A stretch of DNA of 35,972 nt from contig CAIKMJ010000036.1 of the NCBI GenBank assembly GCA_903828455.1, forward strand, positions 1 through 35,972, given 5' to 3'. The notes below the pieces were generated by a model. That model was not told the origin of the DNA. It searched no databases and worked only from the letters and a program-made list of their open reading frames with translations. This document shows positions 15,290 through 23,123 of this stretch, piece by piece. The position numbers and the translations under genes are program-made. Position 1 is the stretch's first letter. Each line of letters opens with the position of its first letter. This DNA is from an uncultured Acidobacteriia bacterium (GTDB lineage: Bacteria; Acidobacteriota; Terriglobia; Bryobacterales; Bryobacteraceae).

Positions 15290-16373
15290 TTTGGGCCGGA
15301 GTCGGCTTGAGGATCAGTTTCTGCGCGCGCCAGTTGAGCAGTTCGCCGACGATCAGCGTATTTTCCGACGGACAGGCAATTTCGTGGATCCAGCCGAATT
15401 CCTTCATCTGGCGGCCCGCGCCGCCGAGGTAGCCGAGAACCTTGCCTTCGAGCGTCATCTTGTAAACGCGGCCGGGGAACGAATCGGAGCTGTATAAATA
15501 CTGCGTGCCGGCGGCGTTGGGCGGCGTGATGCAGACGGTCCACGGCGAGCCGTTCTGGTGGACGCCGGGCTGGTCCTCACCCTGGCGCGGCATGTTGCCG
15601 AGCCACGGCTGTGCGCCGGCCGGAATCGGCACGTCGATTTTGATGGCGCGCAGGAATGTGCCGTCGTGGTCGAAGACCTGGATGCGGCGATTGCCGCGAT
15701 CGGCCACATAGATGTTGCCCCTGGCGTCGGCGGCGATACTGTGCGGCGTGTTGAACTGGCCTTCCGCTTTCCCGAACGTTCCCCACGACTTCACCCAGCG
15801 GCCGTTCTTGTCGTACTTCGCAACGCGCGAATTGACGTAGCCATCGCTGAAGAAGATGTTGCCTTCCGGATCCCAGGTCACGTCGGTGGGCTGGCGGAAC
15901 TGGCCGTCGATGGCCGGAAGCGGCGGATTCACGTGCTTCCAGGGTTCGGTGCTGTCATCGGAGGCTTCCTTCTTGCGACCGAAGGTCATGGTGACCTGGC
16001 CGGCCGGGTTGAACCGCACCATCATGTCGCTGCCCTTGTCGACGACCCAGATGTTGTCGTCCTTATCCACACGCACGGTGTGGGCGAACGACCAGGCGTA
16101 CAGGTTTTTGCCGATCTCACGGATGTACTTGCCGGTGGCGTCGAACTCAAACAACTGCGCGGCTGTGGATGCGTAGGCCGGCCCGCCGACGCCGGTGCGG
16201 GAGAACACGAAAATGTGTCCCTTCGAATTGACGGCGACGCCGGAGACTTCGCCCAGATACAAATCGGTGGGCGTCTTGAGGAAGTTCGGCACGGAGTCGA
16301 AGGCAATCTCGGTCGGCTGCTGCGCATATGCGCCGGCGGCGAGAGCCAGCAGAGCTATCAGGATGTGTTTCAC
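15276..16373 (-). CDS. Secreted NHL propeller, amidating-lyase-like (copy A)
   Basis: A 365-residue exported protein with a signal peptide (HILIALLALAAGAYA) and a beta-propeller of NHL repeats. The series DGYVNSRVAKY, FNTPHSIAAD and VADRGNRRIQVFD is close to the core of peptidylglycine alpha-hydroxyglycine alpha-amidating lyase (PAL), including the Tyr, Arg and His used there. SFAHTVRVD gives a further His. The bacterial role is unknown; the animal partner domain (copper hydroxylase) is not present. GTG 16373 is chosen because the signal peptide follows and GGAG lies eight bases upstream. A related protein is encoded at 33034-34044. Confidence 0.82.
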   Translation of the reverse strand: MKHILIALLALAAGAYAQQPTEIAFDSVPNFLKTPTDLYLGEVSGVAVNSKGHIFVFSRTGVGGPAYASTAAQLFEFDATGKYIREIGKNLYAWSFAHTVRVDKDDNIWVVDKGSDMMVRFNPAGQVTMTFGRKKEASDDSTEPWKHVNPPLPAIDGQFRQPTDVTWDPEGNIFFSDGYVNSRVAKYDKNGRWVKSWGTFGKAEGQFNTPHSIAADARGNIYVADRGNRRIQVFDHDGTFLRAIKIDVPIPAGAQPWLGNMPRQGEDQPGVHQNGSPWTVCITPPNAAGTQYLYSSDSFPGRVYKMTLEGKVLGYLGGAGRQMKEFGWIHEIACPSENTLIVGELLNWRAQKLILKPTPAQSVQK

Positions 16374-16449
16374 GGCAGGTCTCCAGTTCGTTTTGAGGAA
16401 CGCTGCCCAGTTTATCGCAAAGCCGCGGGCATTCCGAACGCGGAGATGG

Positions 16450-18333
16450 TCAGTGACTCGCGGCGTCGATTCCCCGCGCGGCGATCTGTGCAATGTCGAG
16501 CAACTCCGGCGGCTTGCCGGAGACGGTCTTCAAAGCATCGCGGAACATGGAGGCGCAGAACGGGCAGGCCGCGGCGACGGTGGAAGCTCCGGTGGCCACC
16601 AGTTCTTCGGCTCGCGCGAGATTCACGCGGGTGCCCTTCTCCTCGCCAAGAAACATCTGGCCGCCGCCGGCGCCGCAGCAGAAAGAGCGCTCGCGGTGGC
16701 GCGGCGCTTCGAGCAGATCCATGGAGCGCGCCAGCACGTCGCGCGGCTCATCGAAGACGCCGCGGTAACGGCCCAGATAGCAGGGGTCGTGATAGACCAC
16801 GCTTCCCCGCCCCTGCTGGTCGCTCAGCACGGGCAGTTGCGCGCGGTGCCGGGCGAGCAGTTCGGAATGGTGTTCGATCTGCACGGTGGCGCCGGCTTCG
16901 GCCCAGTCCGTGCTCATGGTCCGGACGCAGTGCGGGCAGATGCTGAGCATTTTGCGCACTTTTGAAGCCCCGATGTTGCCGAGGTTTTCTTCGGCCAGCG
17001 TGGTGAAGAGCAGATCGTTGCCGAGCCGCCGCGCCGGATCGCCGTTGCACTTTTCCTTTCGCAACACGCCGAACGTGATGTTGAGATGCCGCAGCACTTT
17101 CACCAGCGCCAGCACGGTTTCGCGGCCGGCCGGATCGTAAGCGCCCATGCAGCCCAGCCACAGGCAGTACTCCTGCGAGCCATCGTAAACGGGCAGTTCG
17201 TTCTTTTCGATGAACTTCTGCCGTTCGCCGGAAGCCATGCCGAGCGAATTGCCGTTGCGCTCCATGGTGAGGAACAGCTTCGTGCCGAACGGGTCTTCCC
17301 AGACGCCGGTGTTGACCGCGCCGCGCCGCAACCCGACGATCGCCGGCAAGTGCTGGATGCCGACCGGACACTGAAACTCGCACGCCCCGCAGGTGGTGCA
17401 CTGGAAGACCGCTTCTTCGGAAACGTGCGGCCCGAGCAGCGGTGCCTCCGAGGCCGGACCTTCGGTATTCAGATACTCGCGCAGACCGAGAATCAGCTCT
17501 TTGGGATTCAGCGTCTTGCCGGTGTTGTAGGCGGGGCAGTGTTCGGAACACCGCCCGCACTCCACGCAACTGAGCGCCTGGAGGGCGGCGATCTGCGTCA
17601 CGTCTCTGCCGGAAACCATGCCGAAATCTTCGTCGCCGGACAGCTTCGGGATGTCGCTGAAGCCGGGCCGCTTCAGAAACACGGTAAAAGGGCTGAGCAG
17701 AAGATGCAGATGCTTGGTCCGCGGAACGAGCGGCAGGAAGACGAGCAGCGCCAGCGTGTGGGTCCACCAGATGGCGCGGGCGGCGGGCGACGTCTCCGGC
17801 GTCGCTCCCGGCGTCGGCTCCGGCCAGCGCAGCGCGGCCAGATAGGTGATCATCAGGGTGAAAATGAGCGCCGCGATGATGCCGGATTCCGGCGAGACTT
17901 TTCCCAGCCAGCGAGGCCGGGCGAGGAATCGGCGCGCCGCCAGATACGCGATCGACACCGCAACGGCCACGGCGAACAGCGAACCGAACGCGAGGTAAAA
18001 CGAGCCGAGCCAGGTGTCGCTGGTAAGAATCGGCACGCCGAAACCGGTGGCGATGTGGTTCACGGTGATGAGTGCGAACGCGAGAAAGCCCCAGAAGACC
18101 AGGGCATGCGCCGTGCCGGCCAGCGGCCGCTGCGCGATGACCTTACTCTGCAGCAGCACTTCGGCGACGAAGCGACGCACCCGGGGCGCGAGCGAGCCCA
18201 GGCGGAAATCCGGATCCGGCTTCGCGCTTTTGAGGATCGAGACCACGCCTCGAAAGCGCAGCCAGAACGCCGCCGCCGAGGCGAGGATCATCATCAACAG
18301 CAGGATTCGTTCGGCAAGCGACGGGAAGGCCAT
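16450..18333 (-). CDS. Membrane Fe-S oxidoreductase, heterodisulfide-reductase-like
   Basis: The 627-residue protein combines about five or six N-terminal membrane spans of the NarI/HdrE cytochrome-b type (residues 1-225) with a soluble HdrD-like part. Two [4Fe-4S] motifs are complete: Cys256/259/262/266 and Cys312/315/318/322. Two CCG-type domains follow, with the pairs GCMG...CNGD...CPHC and HDPCYLG...FCCGAGGG. This architecture passes electrons between a cytosolic donor (often EtfAB or an acyl-CoA route) and the quinone pool. No etf genes are adjacent, so the donor is unknown. Start at ATG 18333 begins the first helix region. Confidence 0.88.
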   Translation of the reverse strand: MAFPSLAERILLLMMILASAAAFWLRFRGVVSILKSAKPDPDFRLGSLAPRVRRFVAEVLLQSKVIAQRPLAGTAHALVFWGFLAFALITVNHIATGFGVPILTSDTWLGSFYLAFGSLFAVAVAVSIAYLAARRFLARPRWLGKVSPESGIIAALIFTLMITYLAALRWPEPTPGATPETSPAARAIWWTHTLALLVFLPLVPRTKHLHLLLSPFTVFLKRPGFSDIPKLSGDEDFGMVSGRDVTQIAALQALSCVECGRCSEHCPAYNTGKTLNPKELILGLREYLNTEGPASEAPLLGPHVSEEAVFQCTTCGACEFQCPVGIQHLPAIVGLRRGAVNTGVWEDPFGTKLFLTMERNGNSLGMASGERQKFIEKNELPVYDGSQEYCLWLGCMGAYDPAGRETVLALVKVLRHLNITFGVLRKEKCNGDPARRLGNDLLFTTLAEENLGNIGASKVRKMLSICPHCVRTMSTDWAEAGATVQIEHHSELLARHRAQLPVLSDQQGRGSVVYHDPCYLGRYRGVFDEPRDVLARSMDLLEAPRHRERSFCCGAGGGQMFLGEEKGTRVNLARAEELVATGASTVAAACPFCASMFRDALKTVSGKPPELLDIAQIAARGIDAASH

Positions 18334-18397
18334 TGGATCTCAACAGCAAATCTATCATTTACCGCCGCCAACCGGACGGCGGGCAGGCTGGCGGCGG

Positions 18398-18423
18398 ATT
18401 GGACTGCCATTTGACAGTCCAAT
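18398..18423. promoter_or_regulatory. Palindrome over the pdxR promoter, probable operator
   Basis: ATTGGACTG (18398-18406) and CAGTCCAAT (18415-18423) are exact inverted copies eight bases apart. The site overlaps the -35 hexamer and half of the spacer, so a bound dimer would block RNA polymerase. The encoded MocR-type protein is the natural candidate to bind it. Confidence 0.65.
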
Positions 18424-18439
18424 TTGGATTAGCTACCAT
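18411..18439 (+). promoter_or_regulatory. pdxR promoter
   Basis: TTGACA (18411-18416, perfect), 17-base spacer, TACCAT (18434-18439). The expected transcript start falls at about 18446, on the GTG start codon at 18445, so the mRNA should be leaderless or nearly so. It is the best promoter in the window. Confidence 0.7.
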
Positions 18440-18444
18440 CGGGC

Positions 18445-19926
18445 GTGGAGATTCGCCCCACTCTCGACCCGGGCTCGGAAGTGCCTTTATACCGTCAGCT
18501 TGGCGTGTATCTGCACAAGCTGATCGAAAACGGCGAACTGCGGCCGGGCGATCGTTTGCCTCCAACCCGCGAATTGGCTGGCCAGCTTGGACTGAACCGT
18601 ACCACCGTATCCGCCGCCTATGAACTGCTGGAAACACAGGGGCTGATCAAGGGCGAGGTGGGCCGCGGCAGCTACGTCTGCGGCACGAAGCGAGCACCGG
18701 CCGCGGGCACGACCCGCGCGACGCCGGAATCGCTGAACTGGGCGCGGCTGCTCACGCCGTCCATTGGACCCGCGGCGGCGACGCCGGCGAGCGACGTCAT
18801 CAGTTTCACCAATTCGCGCCCCGCGGCGAACCTGTTTCCCGTGGACGAATTCCGCGCCTCGTGCCTTGAAGTGCTGGGGCGGGAAGACCTGAAGGCGCTC
18901 CTGCAACTCGGCTCGCCGGGCGGCTACGAACCGCTGCGCCGGTACCTGATGGAACGCGCGGCGGCGCAGGGCCTCGCGGGGCCGGATGACGAGATTCTGA
19001 TCACCAATGGCTGCCAGCAGGCGCTCGATCTGCTGCGCCGCGCCCTGGTGAAGGCGGGCGACCGGGTGGCAATGGAAGATCCGGTTTATCCCGGCCAGAA
19101 GAATCTGTTTCTCGAAGCGGGGGCGGAGCTGACCGGGATTGCGATCGGCGAGGACGGCATCGATCTGGCAGGCCTGCGGCGCGCCTTCGATCGCGGCGCG
19201 CGGCTGCTGGTTGTGACGCCGTCGTTCCAGAATCCAACCGGCGCCACGATTCCCGCCGCCCATCGCGAAACCATTTGCGCGATGGCGCGAGCGGCCGGCG
19301 CCGCCATCGTCGAAAACGACGTTTACAGCGAACTGGCCTGCGACGGCACGCTGCTGCCGCGTCTGAAGCAGTTCGACCCGAATGTGATCCTGCTGGGCAG
19401 CTTTTCCAAGATCGCCTTCCCCGGCGTGCGCGTCGGCTGGATTATCGCCCCGCGCGCCGTGATCGCGCGCGCCACCGAACTGAAGCAGCTCGCCGACCTG
19501 CATACGGACCATCTGGCGCAGGCCTTCCTGCTGCACTTTGCGCGGAGCGGACGGCTGGCCGCGCATGAAGCGCACGTCCTCGAAGCGGCGCGCGGGAAAC
19601 TGCGGGCGCTCGATGAGTCCTGCAGGCGGCATCTGGCCGGCTGCGCGTGGCAGATTCCGGGCGGGGGCATGAACATCTGGATTACGCTTCCCGCGGGCCT
19701 CGATGCCGTTTCGCTGCGGGGCCTCGCGCAACAGGCGGGCATCGATTATCTGCCCGGCCGCTACTTCGCGGTTTCGCATCCGCAGGACGGCGGGCTGCGC
19801 CTGAGCTTCGCGGGCCTTGAGCCGCACGAAATCCGCGAGGGGATCGCGATCCTCGGCGCGGTGATTCAGCGGGCCAACGGTTTGCGCGGCGCCGCGGCAC
19901 AAAGCCCCGCGCTGGCACTTGTTTGA
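18445..19926 (+). CDS. pdxR: MocR/PdxR-type regulator (GntR helix-turn-helix plus aminotransferase fold)
   Basis: The 493-residue protein has a GntR winged helix (residues 1-75, with [18 protein letters not shown] and [14 protein letters not shown]) joined to a fold-type I aminotransferase domain. The PLP lysine is Lys322 in [14 protein letters not shown]. This is the MocR architecture. It sits directly ahead of pdxS and pdxT in the same direction, so I infer it senses PLP and controls vitamin B6 synthesis like PdxR of Firmicutes and Actinobacteria. A palindrome over its own promoter suggests autoregulation. In most known cases pdxR is divergent from pdxST; here it heads the unit. A different amine ligand remains possible. 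Confidence 0.82.
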   Translation: MEIRPTLDPGSEVPLYRQLGVYLHKLIENGELRPGDRLPPTRELAGQLGLNRTTVSAAYELLETQGLIKGEVGRGSYVCGTKRAPAAGTTRATPESLNWARLLTPSIGPAAATPASDVISFTNSRPAANLFPVDEFRASCLEVLGREDLKALLQLGSPGGYEPLRRYLMERAAAQGLAGPDDEILITNGCQQALDLLRRALVKAGDRVAMEDPVYPGQKNLFLEAGAELTGIAIGEDGIDLAGLRRAFDRGARLLVVTPSFQNPTGATIPAAHRETICAMARAAGAAIVENDVYSELACDGTLLPRLKQFDPNVILLGSFSKIAFPGVRVGWIIAPRAVIARATELKQLADLHTDHLAQAFLLHFARSGRLAAHEAHVLEAARGKLRALDESCRRHLAGCAWQIPGGGMNIWITLPAGLDAVSLRGLAQQAGIDYLPGRYFAVSHPQDGGLRLSFAGLEPHEIREGIAILGAVIQRANGLRGAAAQSPALALV

Positions 19927-19952
19927 GTTTCGGTTTGAGATTTCGGTTTGGA
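19921..19952 (+). repeat. 12-13-bp repeats at the pdxR stop codon
   Basis: GTTTGAG occurs at 19921 and 19933 and GTTTGGA at 19946, linked by TTTCG. The first copy contains the pdxR TGA. The array fills the gap before the pdxS ribosome binding site (GGAG, 19961-19964). Confidence 0.65.
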
Positions 19953-19970
19953 TTTTCCACGGAGAAAACA

Positions 19971-20858
19971 ATGATTCTGAACGATGAGCAGTTTCGATTA
20001 AAAGTTGGCCTGGCAGAGATGCTGAAGGGCGGCGTCATCATGGACGTCGTCAACGCCGAACAGGCCGTAGTGGCGGAGAAGGCCGGCGCGTGCGCCGTGA
20101 TGGCGCTCGAACGCGTACCCTCCGATATCCGCAAGGACGGCGGCGTGGCGCGCATGTCGCCGGTGAGCAAGATCCGCGAGATTCAGGCGGCGGTTTCGAT
20201 TCCCGTGATGGCGAAGGCGCGCATCGGGCACTTCATGGAAGCGCGGATTCTGGAAGCGCTGGAAGTGGATTACATCGATGAGAGCGAAGTCCTCACGCCC
20301 GCCGATGAAGAGCACCACATCGCCAAGCGCGACTTCAAAGTGCCGTTCGTGTGCGGCGCGCGCAATCTGGGCGAAGCGCTGCGGCGCATTGCCGAGGGCG
20401 CGGCCATGATCCGCACCAAGGGGGAAGCGGGTTCGGGCAACATTGTGGAAGCGGTACGCCACATCCGCACCATCGTGAAAGAGATGAAGCACCTGACCAT
20501 CCTCGGCAAGGAAGAGCTGGTGCATGAGGCGAAGATCCTCGGCGCGCCGCTCGATCTGGTGGAGTGGGTTGCGCAGCACGGCCGTCTGCCGGTGCCGAAT
20601 TTTTCGGCGGGCGGCATTGCCACGCCGGCCGATGCGGCGCTCGTCATGCAGCTCGGCGCCGAGGCCTGCTTCGTCGGCTCCGGCATCTTCAAGAGCGAAG
20701 ATCCGGAAGCGCGCGCACGCGCCATCGTGAAGGCCGCCACGTACTTCAACGATCCGGCGAAACTGCTGGAAGCCTCCGAAGAACTCGGCATGGCGATGCC
20801 CGGCCTCGACATCGCGAAGCTCCCGGAAGGCGAGCTGATGCAGACGCGCGGCTGGTAA
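19971..20858 (+). CDS. pdxS: Pyridoxal 5'-phosphate synthase subunit PdxS
   Basis: The 295-residue TIM-barrel synthase builds PLP from ribose 5-phosphate, glyceraldehyde 3-phosphate and ammonia supplied by PdxT. Motifs [25 protein letters not shown]-type lysine loop ([12 protein letters not shown]) and RTKGEAGSG hold the two catalytic lysines and the phosphate site. ATG 19971 is preferred over open sequence from 19923 because GGAG sits just upstream and homology begins here. It lies 44 bases after pdxR and 5-35 bases before pdxT, depending on which GTG is used. Confidence 0.96.
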   Translation: MILNDEQFRLKVGLAEMLKGGVIMDVVNAEQAVVAEKAGACAVMALERVPSDIRKDGGVARMSPVSKIREIQAAVSIPVMAKARIGHFMEARILEALEVDYIDESEVLTPADEEHHIAKRDFKVPFVCGARNLGEALRRIAEGAAMIRTKGEAGSGNIVEAVRHIRTIVKEMKHLTILGKEELVHEAKILGAPLDLVEWVAQHGRLPVPNFSAGGIATPADAALVMQLGAEACFVGSGIFKSEDPEARARAIVKAATYFNDPAKLLEASEELGMAMPGLDIAKLPEGELMQTRGW

Positions 20859-20860
20859 TC

Positions 20861-20905
20861 GGCGTGAAGACACACGGCGTGAAGACACACGGCGTGAACA
20901 AACGC
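20861..20905 (+). repeat. 15-bp repeat carrying the pdxT start codon
   Basis: GGCGTGAAGACACAC occurs at 20861 and 20876, with a diverged third unit at 20891. Each unit contains an in-frame GTG (20864, 20879, 20894). The array begins two bases after the pdxS stop. Confidence 0.85.
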
Positions 20906-21490
20906 GTCGGAATCCTTGCCCTGCAGGGAGATTTTGAAGCACACGCTCAGGCCCTCGCACGCGCGGGGGCCGAGCCGGTGCTGGTGCGAACGGCTGCCGG
21001 GATGGAGACCGTGGATGGCCTGATCATCCCCGGCGGCGAGAGCACCACCATGCTCAAACTGCTGGAACTGATGGACCTGAAGGAAGCGCTGCGCCGTTTC
21101 GCCGCGCGCCGGCCCGTGTTCGGCACCTGCGCGGGCGCGATTCTGCTGGCCGCGGAGGTGCGGAATCCGGCGCAGGAGTGCTTCGCGCTGCTGGATCTTA
21201 CGGTGGAGCGCAACGCCTACGGGCGGCAGATTGCGAGCAGCATCGCGCAGCTCGAACCGGCGGCCGCTTTTGAGCAGCGGGCGGGCGCGGGCACGCTGGA
21301 AGCGGTCTTCATCCGCGCGCCCATCATTCGCCGCACGGGCCCCGAAGTTCACGTTTTGGCAGAATATAAAGGCAATCCCGTGCTGGTGGAACAGGGCCGG
21401 CACGTGGTCGCAACATTTCATCCTGAACTGACACAGGATTCACGGGTACACGAACTATTCCTGGCCAAAATATCTCCGGAAACGATCTGA
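20894..21490 (+). CDS. pdxT: Pyridoxal 5'-phosphate synthase glutaminase PdxT
   Basis: Class I glutaminase (198 residues) that releases ammonia for PdxS. The nucleophile Cys is in VFGTCAGAILLA, the PGGESTTM loop forms the oxyanion region, and the His-Glu pair is in TFHPEL. Three in-frame GTG codons are possible starts because a 15-bp repeat has copied the start region. GTG 20894 puts only the usual few residues before VGILALQGD; starting at 20864 would add ten residues, two VKTHG repeats. Its TGA overlaps the next gene. Confidence 0.94.
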   Translation: MNKRVGILALQGDFEAHAQALARAGAEPVLVRTAAGMETVDGLIIPGGESTTMLKLLELMDLKEALRRFAARRPVFGTCAGAILLAAEVRNPAQECFALLDLTVERNAYGRQIASSIAQLEPAAAFEQRAGAGTLEAVFIRAPIIRRTGPEVHVLAEYKGNPVLVEQGRHVVATFHPELTQDSRVHELFLAKISPETI

Positions 21491-21900
21491 AGCGGGTTCT
21501 GTTCGTCTGCATCGGCAACACGGTGCGCAGCCCCATGGCGGAGGGCTTTGCCAACCGCTACGGCTCCGACGTGCTGACGGCGCGCAGCTCGGGCCTCGCT
21601 TCCACGCAGAGCCTTGCGCGCGACACGCGGCTCGTGATGCAGGAAATCAACATCGACATTTCGAAGCACGTGCCGCGCCCCTACGATCCGTTCGATGCGA
21701 TCACGTACGATCTGGTGGTGAATATGGCCGGTTACCGGCTGCCTGGCCATCCGCCGAAGGAAGTCATCGAATGGAAGGTGCCGGATCCTTACGGGTCGAC
21801 CGTGGCCGAGTACCGCAAGGCGCGCGACACCATCGAGCAACTCGTGATGCGGCTGATTCTCGACCTGCGGCGGAAGGCCGGCTCCGCGCCGCGCCGCTAG
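21487..21900 (+). CDS. Low-molecular-weight protein-tyrosine-phosphatase/arsenate-reductase-like
   Basis: The 137-residue protein has the phosphatase loop CIGNTVRS (Cys8, Arg14, Ser15; CX5RS) and the general-acid motif VPDPYGST near residue 98. The loop requires the start to lie upstream of GTG 21523, which would cut off the catalytic Cys. No ATG, GTG or TTG is in frame between the preceding stop at 21424 and 21523. CTG 21487 is therefore the likely start; it overlaps the pdxT stop as CTGA and would be translated by coupling. Phosphatase and arsenate reductase share this fold; genomic position after pdxT gives no clear hint. Confidence 0.78.
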   Translation: MKRVLFVCIGNTVRSPMAEGFANRYGSDVLTARSSGLASTQSLARDTRLVMQEINIDISKHVPRPYDPFDAITYDLVVNMAGYRLPGHPPKEVIEWKVPDPYGSTVAEYRKARDTIEQLVMRLILDLRRKAGSAPRR

Positions 21901-21938
21901 CATTCCGCCATAACGGCGTCGTCAACCGCAGCGGCACC

Positions 21939-22008
21939 GCATCCACGTCAAGGCATCGACGCCAGCGCATTCACGGCAAAGCATCGACGGCAACGCACCG
22001 GCGGCAAA
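21939..22008 (+). repeat. 14-bp tandem array, five units
   Basis: Units begin at 21939, 21953, 21967, 21981 and 21995 with consensus GCATCGACGGCAAA. It occupies the middle of the 152-base gap between the phosphatase and hydrolase genes, so here the array is intergenic rather than on a stop codon. Confidence 0.8.
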
Positions 22009-22052
22009 CCGCGCCCGAGCAAACGCGATACATTGGTAGGCCGGTAGTCATC

Positions 22053-23078
22053 ATGAAGCAAAACGAATCGCGCATTACACGACGCAGCCTGGTAGCGGGA
22101 ATCGGGCTCGCGGCCGGAGCAGGTTTGGCCGCGGCGCAGACCAAATCGCCGGCGGCGCCGCTTTGGTCGAAGGAATACACGGCGCAGAAGCCGGCAAAGA
22201 CGGGCCAGGTTTCGCTGGCGCTGTACCGCCGGCGCGCCACGGCGCCGAAGGCCGGCGCAAAGCCGCTGCCGGTGCTGTTCCTCGTACACGGCTCGTCGCT
22301 TTCCGCACGCACCAGTTTCGACGTCACGATGCCGGACGGCACAGACTATTCGCTGCTGAACGCCTTCGCGCGCATGGGCTTCGACGTCTGGACGATGGAC
22401 CACGAAAACTACGGCAAGTCCGGCCAGACCGACAGCAACTCGGACACAGCCAACGGCGTGGAAGATCTGAAGGCCGGTGTTGAACTCGTGGTGCGCGAAA
22501 CCGGGCAGAAGAAGATCCACCTGTTCGGCGAATCCTCCGGCGCCATTCGGGCCGGCGCGTACGCGATGGAGCATCCGGATCGCATCGACCGCCTCGTGCT
22601 CGGCGCCTTCACCTACAAGGGCGATAATTCGCCCACGCTGGCCGACCGAGCCAAACAGCTCGATTTCTACAAGACCCACAATCGCCGGCTGCGCGATCGC
22701 GAGATGATCCGCAGCATCTTCACGCGCGACAAGTCGGGCACCACCGACCCCGCCGTGGCCGAAGTCATGGCCGACATGGAGCTGAAGTTCGGCGACCAGG
22801 TGCCGACCGGAACGTATCTCGACATGACATCGAAGCTACCGCTGGTGGATCCGGCAAAGGTGCTGGCCCCCGTGCTGCTGATTCGCGGCGAATACGACGG
22901 CATCGCCACCATGGACGATATCGGCGATTTCTTCCGCCAGCTGCCCAACGGCGACCGGCAGTTCGTCGTAGTGCCCGCCACCGCCCACTCGCTGATCTTC
23001 GGGCACAACCGGAAGGCCTTCTGGCACGTGGTGCAGGCGTTCCTGAATATGCCGGCCACGGTCGCGGCAACAACGTAG
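22053..23078 (+). CDS. Tat-exported alpha/beta hydrolase
   Basis: A 341-residue protein with a twin-arginine signal, ITRRSLVAGIGLAAG, and a cut after LAAAQ. The hydrolase fold shows the nucleophile elbow FGESSG with Ser161, an acid in RGEYDGIA and His in ATAHSLIF, so the Ser-Asp-His triad is complete. The oxyanion HGSS motif is at about residue 80. The substrate is unknown: ester, lactone or peptide. ATG 22053 is preferred because the Tat motif follows; upstream open sequence runs back through a repeat array and the phosphatase gene. It has no operon partner. Confidence 0.85.
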   Translation: MKQNESRITRRSLVAGIGLAAGAGLAAAQTKSPAAPLWSKEYTAQKPAKTGQVSLALYRRRATAPKAGAKPLPVLFLVHGSSLSARTSFDVTMPDGTDYSLLNAFARMGFDVWTMDHENYGKSGQTDSNSDTANGVEDLKAGVELVVRETGQKKIHLFGESSGAIRAGAYAMEHPDRIDRLVLGAFTYKGDNSPTLADRAKQLDFYKTHNRRLRDREMIRSIFTRDKSGTTDPAVAEVMADMELKFGDQVPTGTYLDMTSKLPLVDPAKVLAPVLLIRGEYDGIATMDDIGDFFRQLPNGDRQFVVVPATAHSLIFGHNRKAFWHVVQAFLNMPATVAATT

Positions 23079-23123
23079 CGAATCCGCGCTGCCGCGTCCG
23101 GCGGTTCGTGGCAAGATGATAGA

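Noticed and set aside
21523-21900. Phosphatase starting at GTG 21523
   Set aside because: It would remove the catalytic cysteine and most of the P-loop strand.
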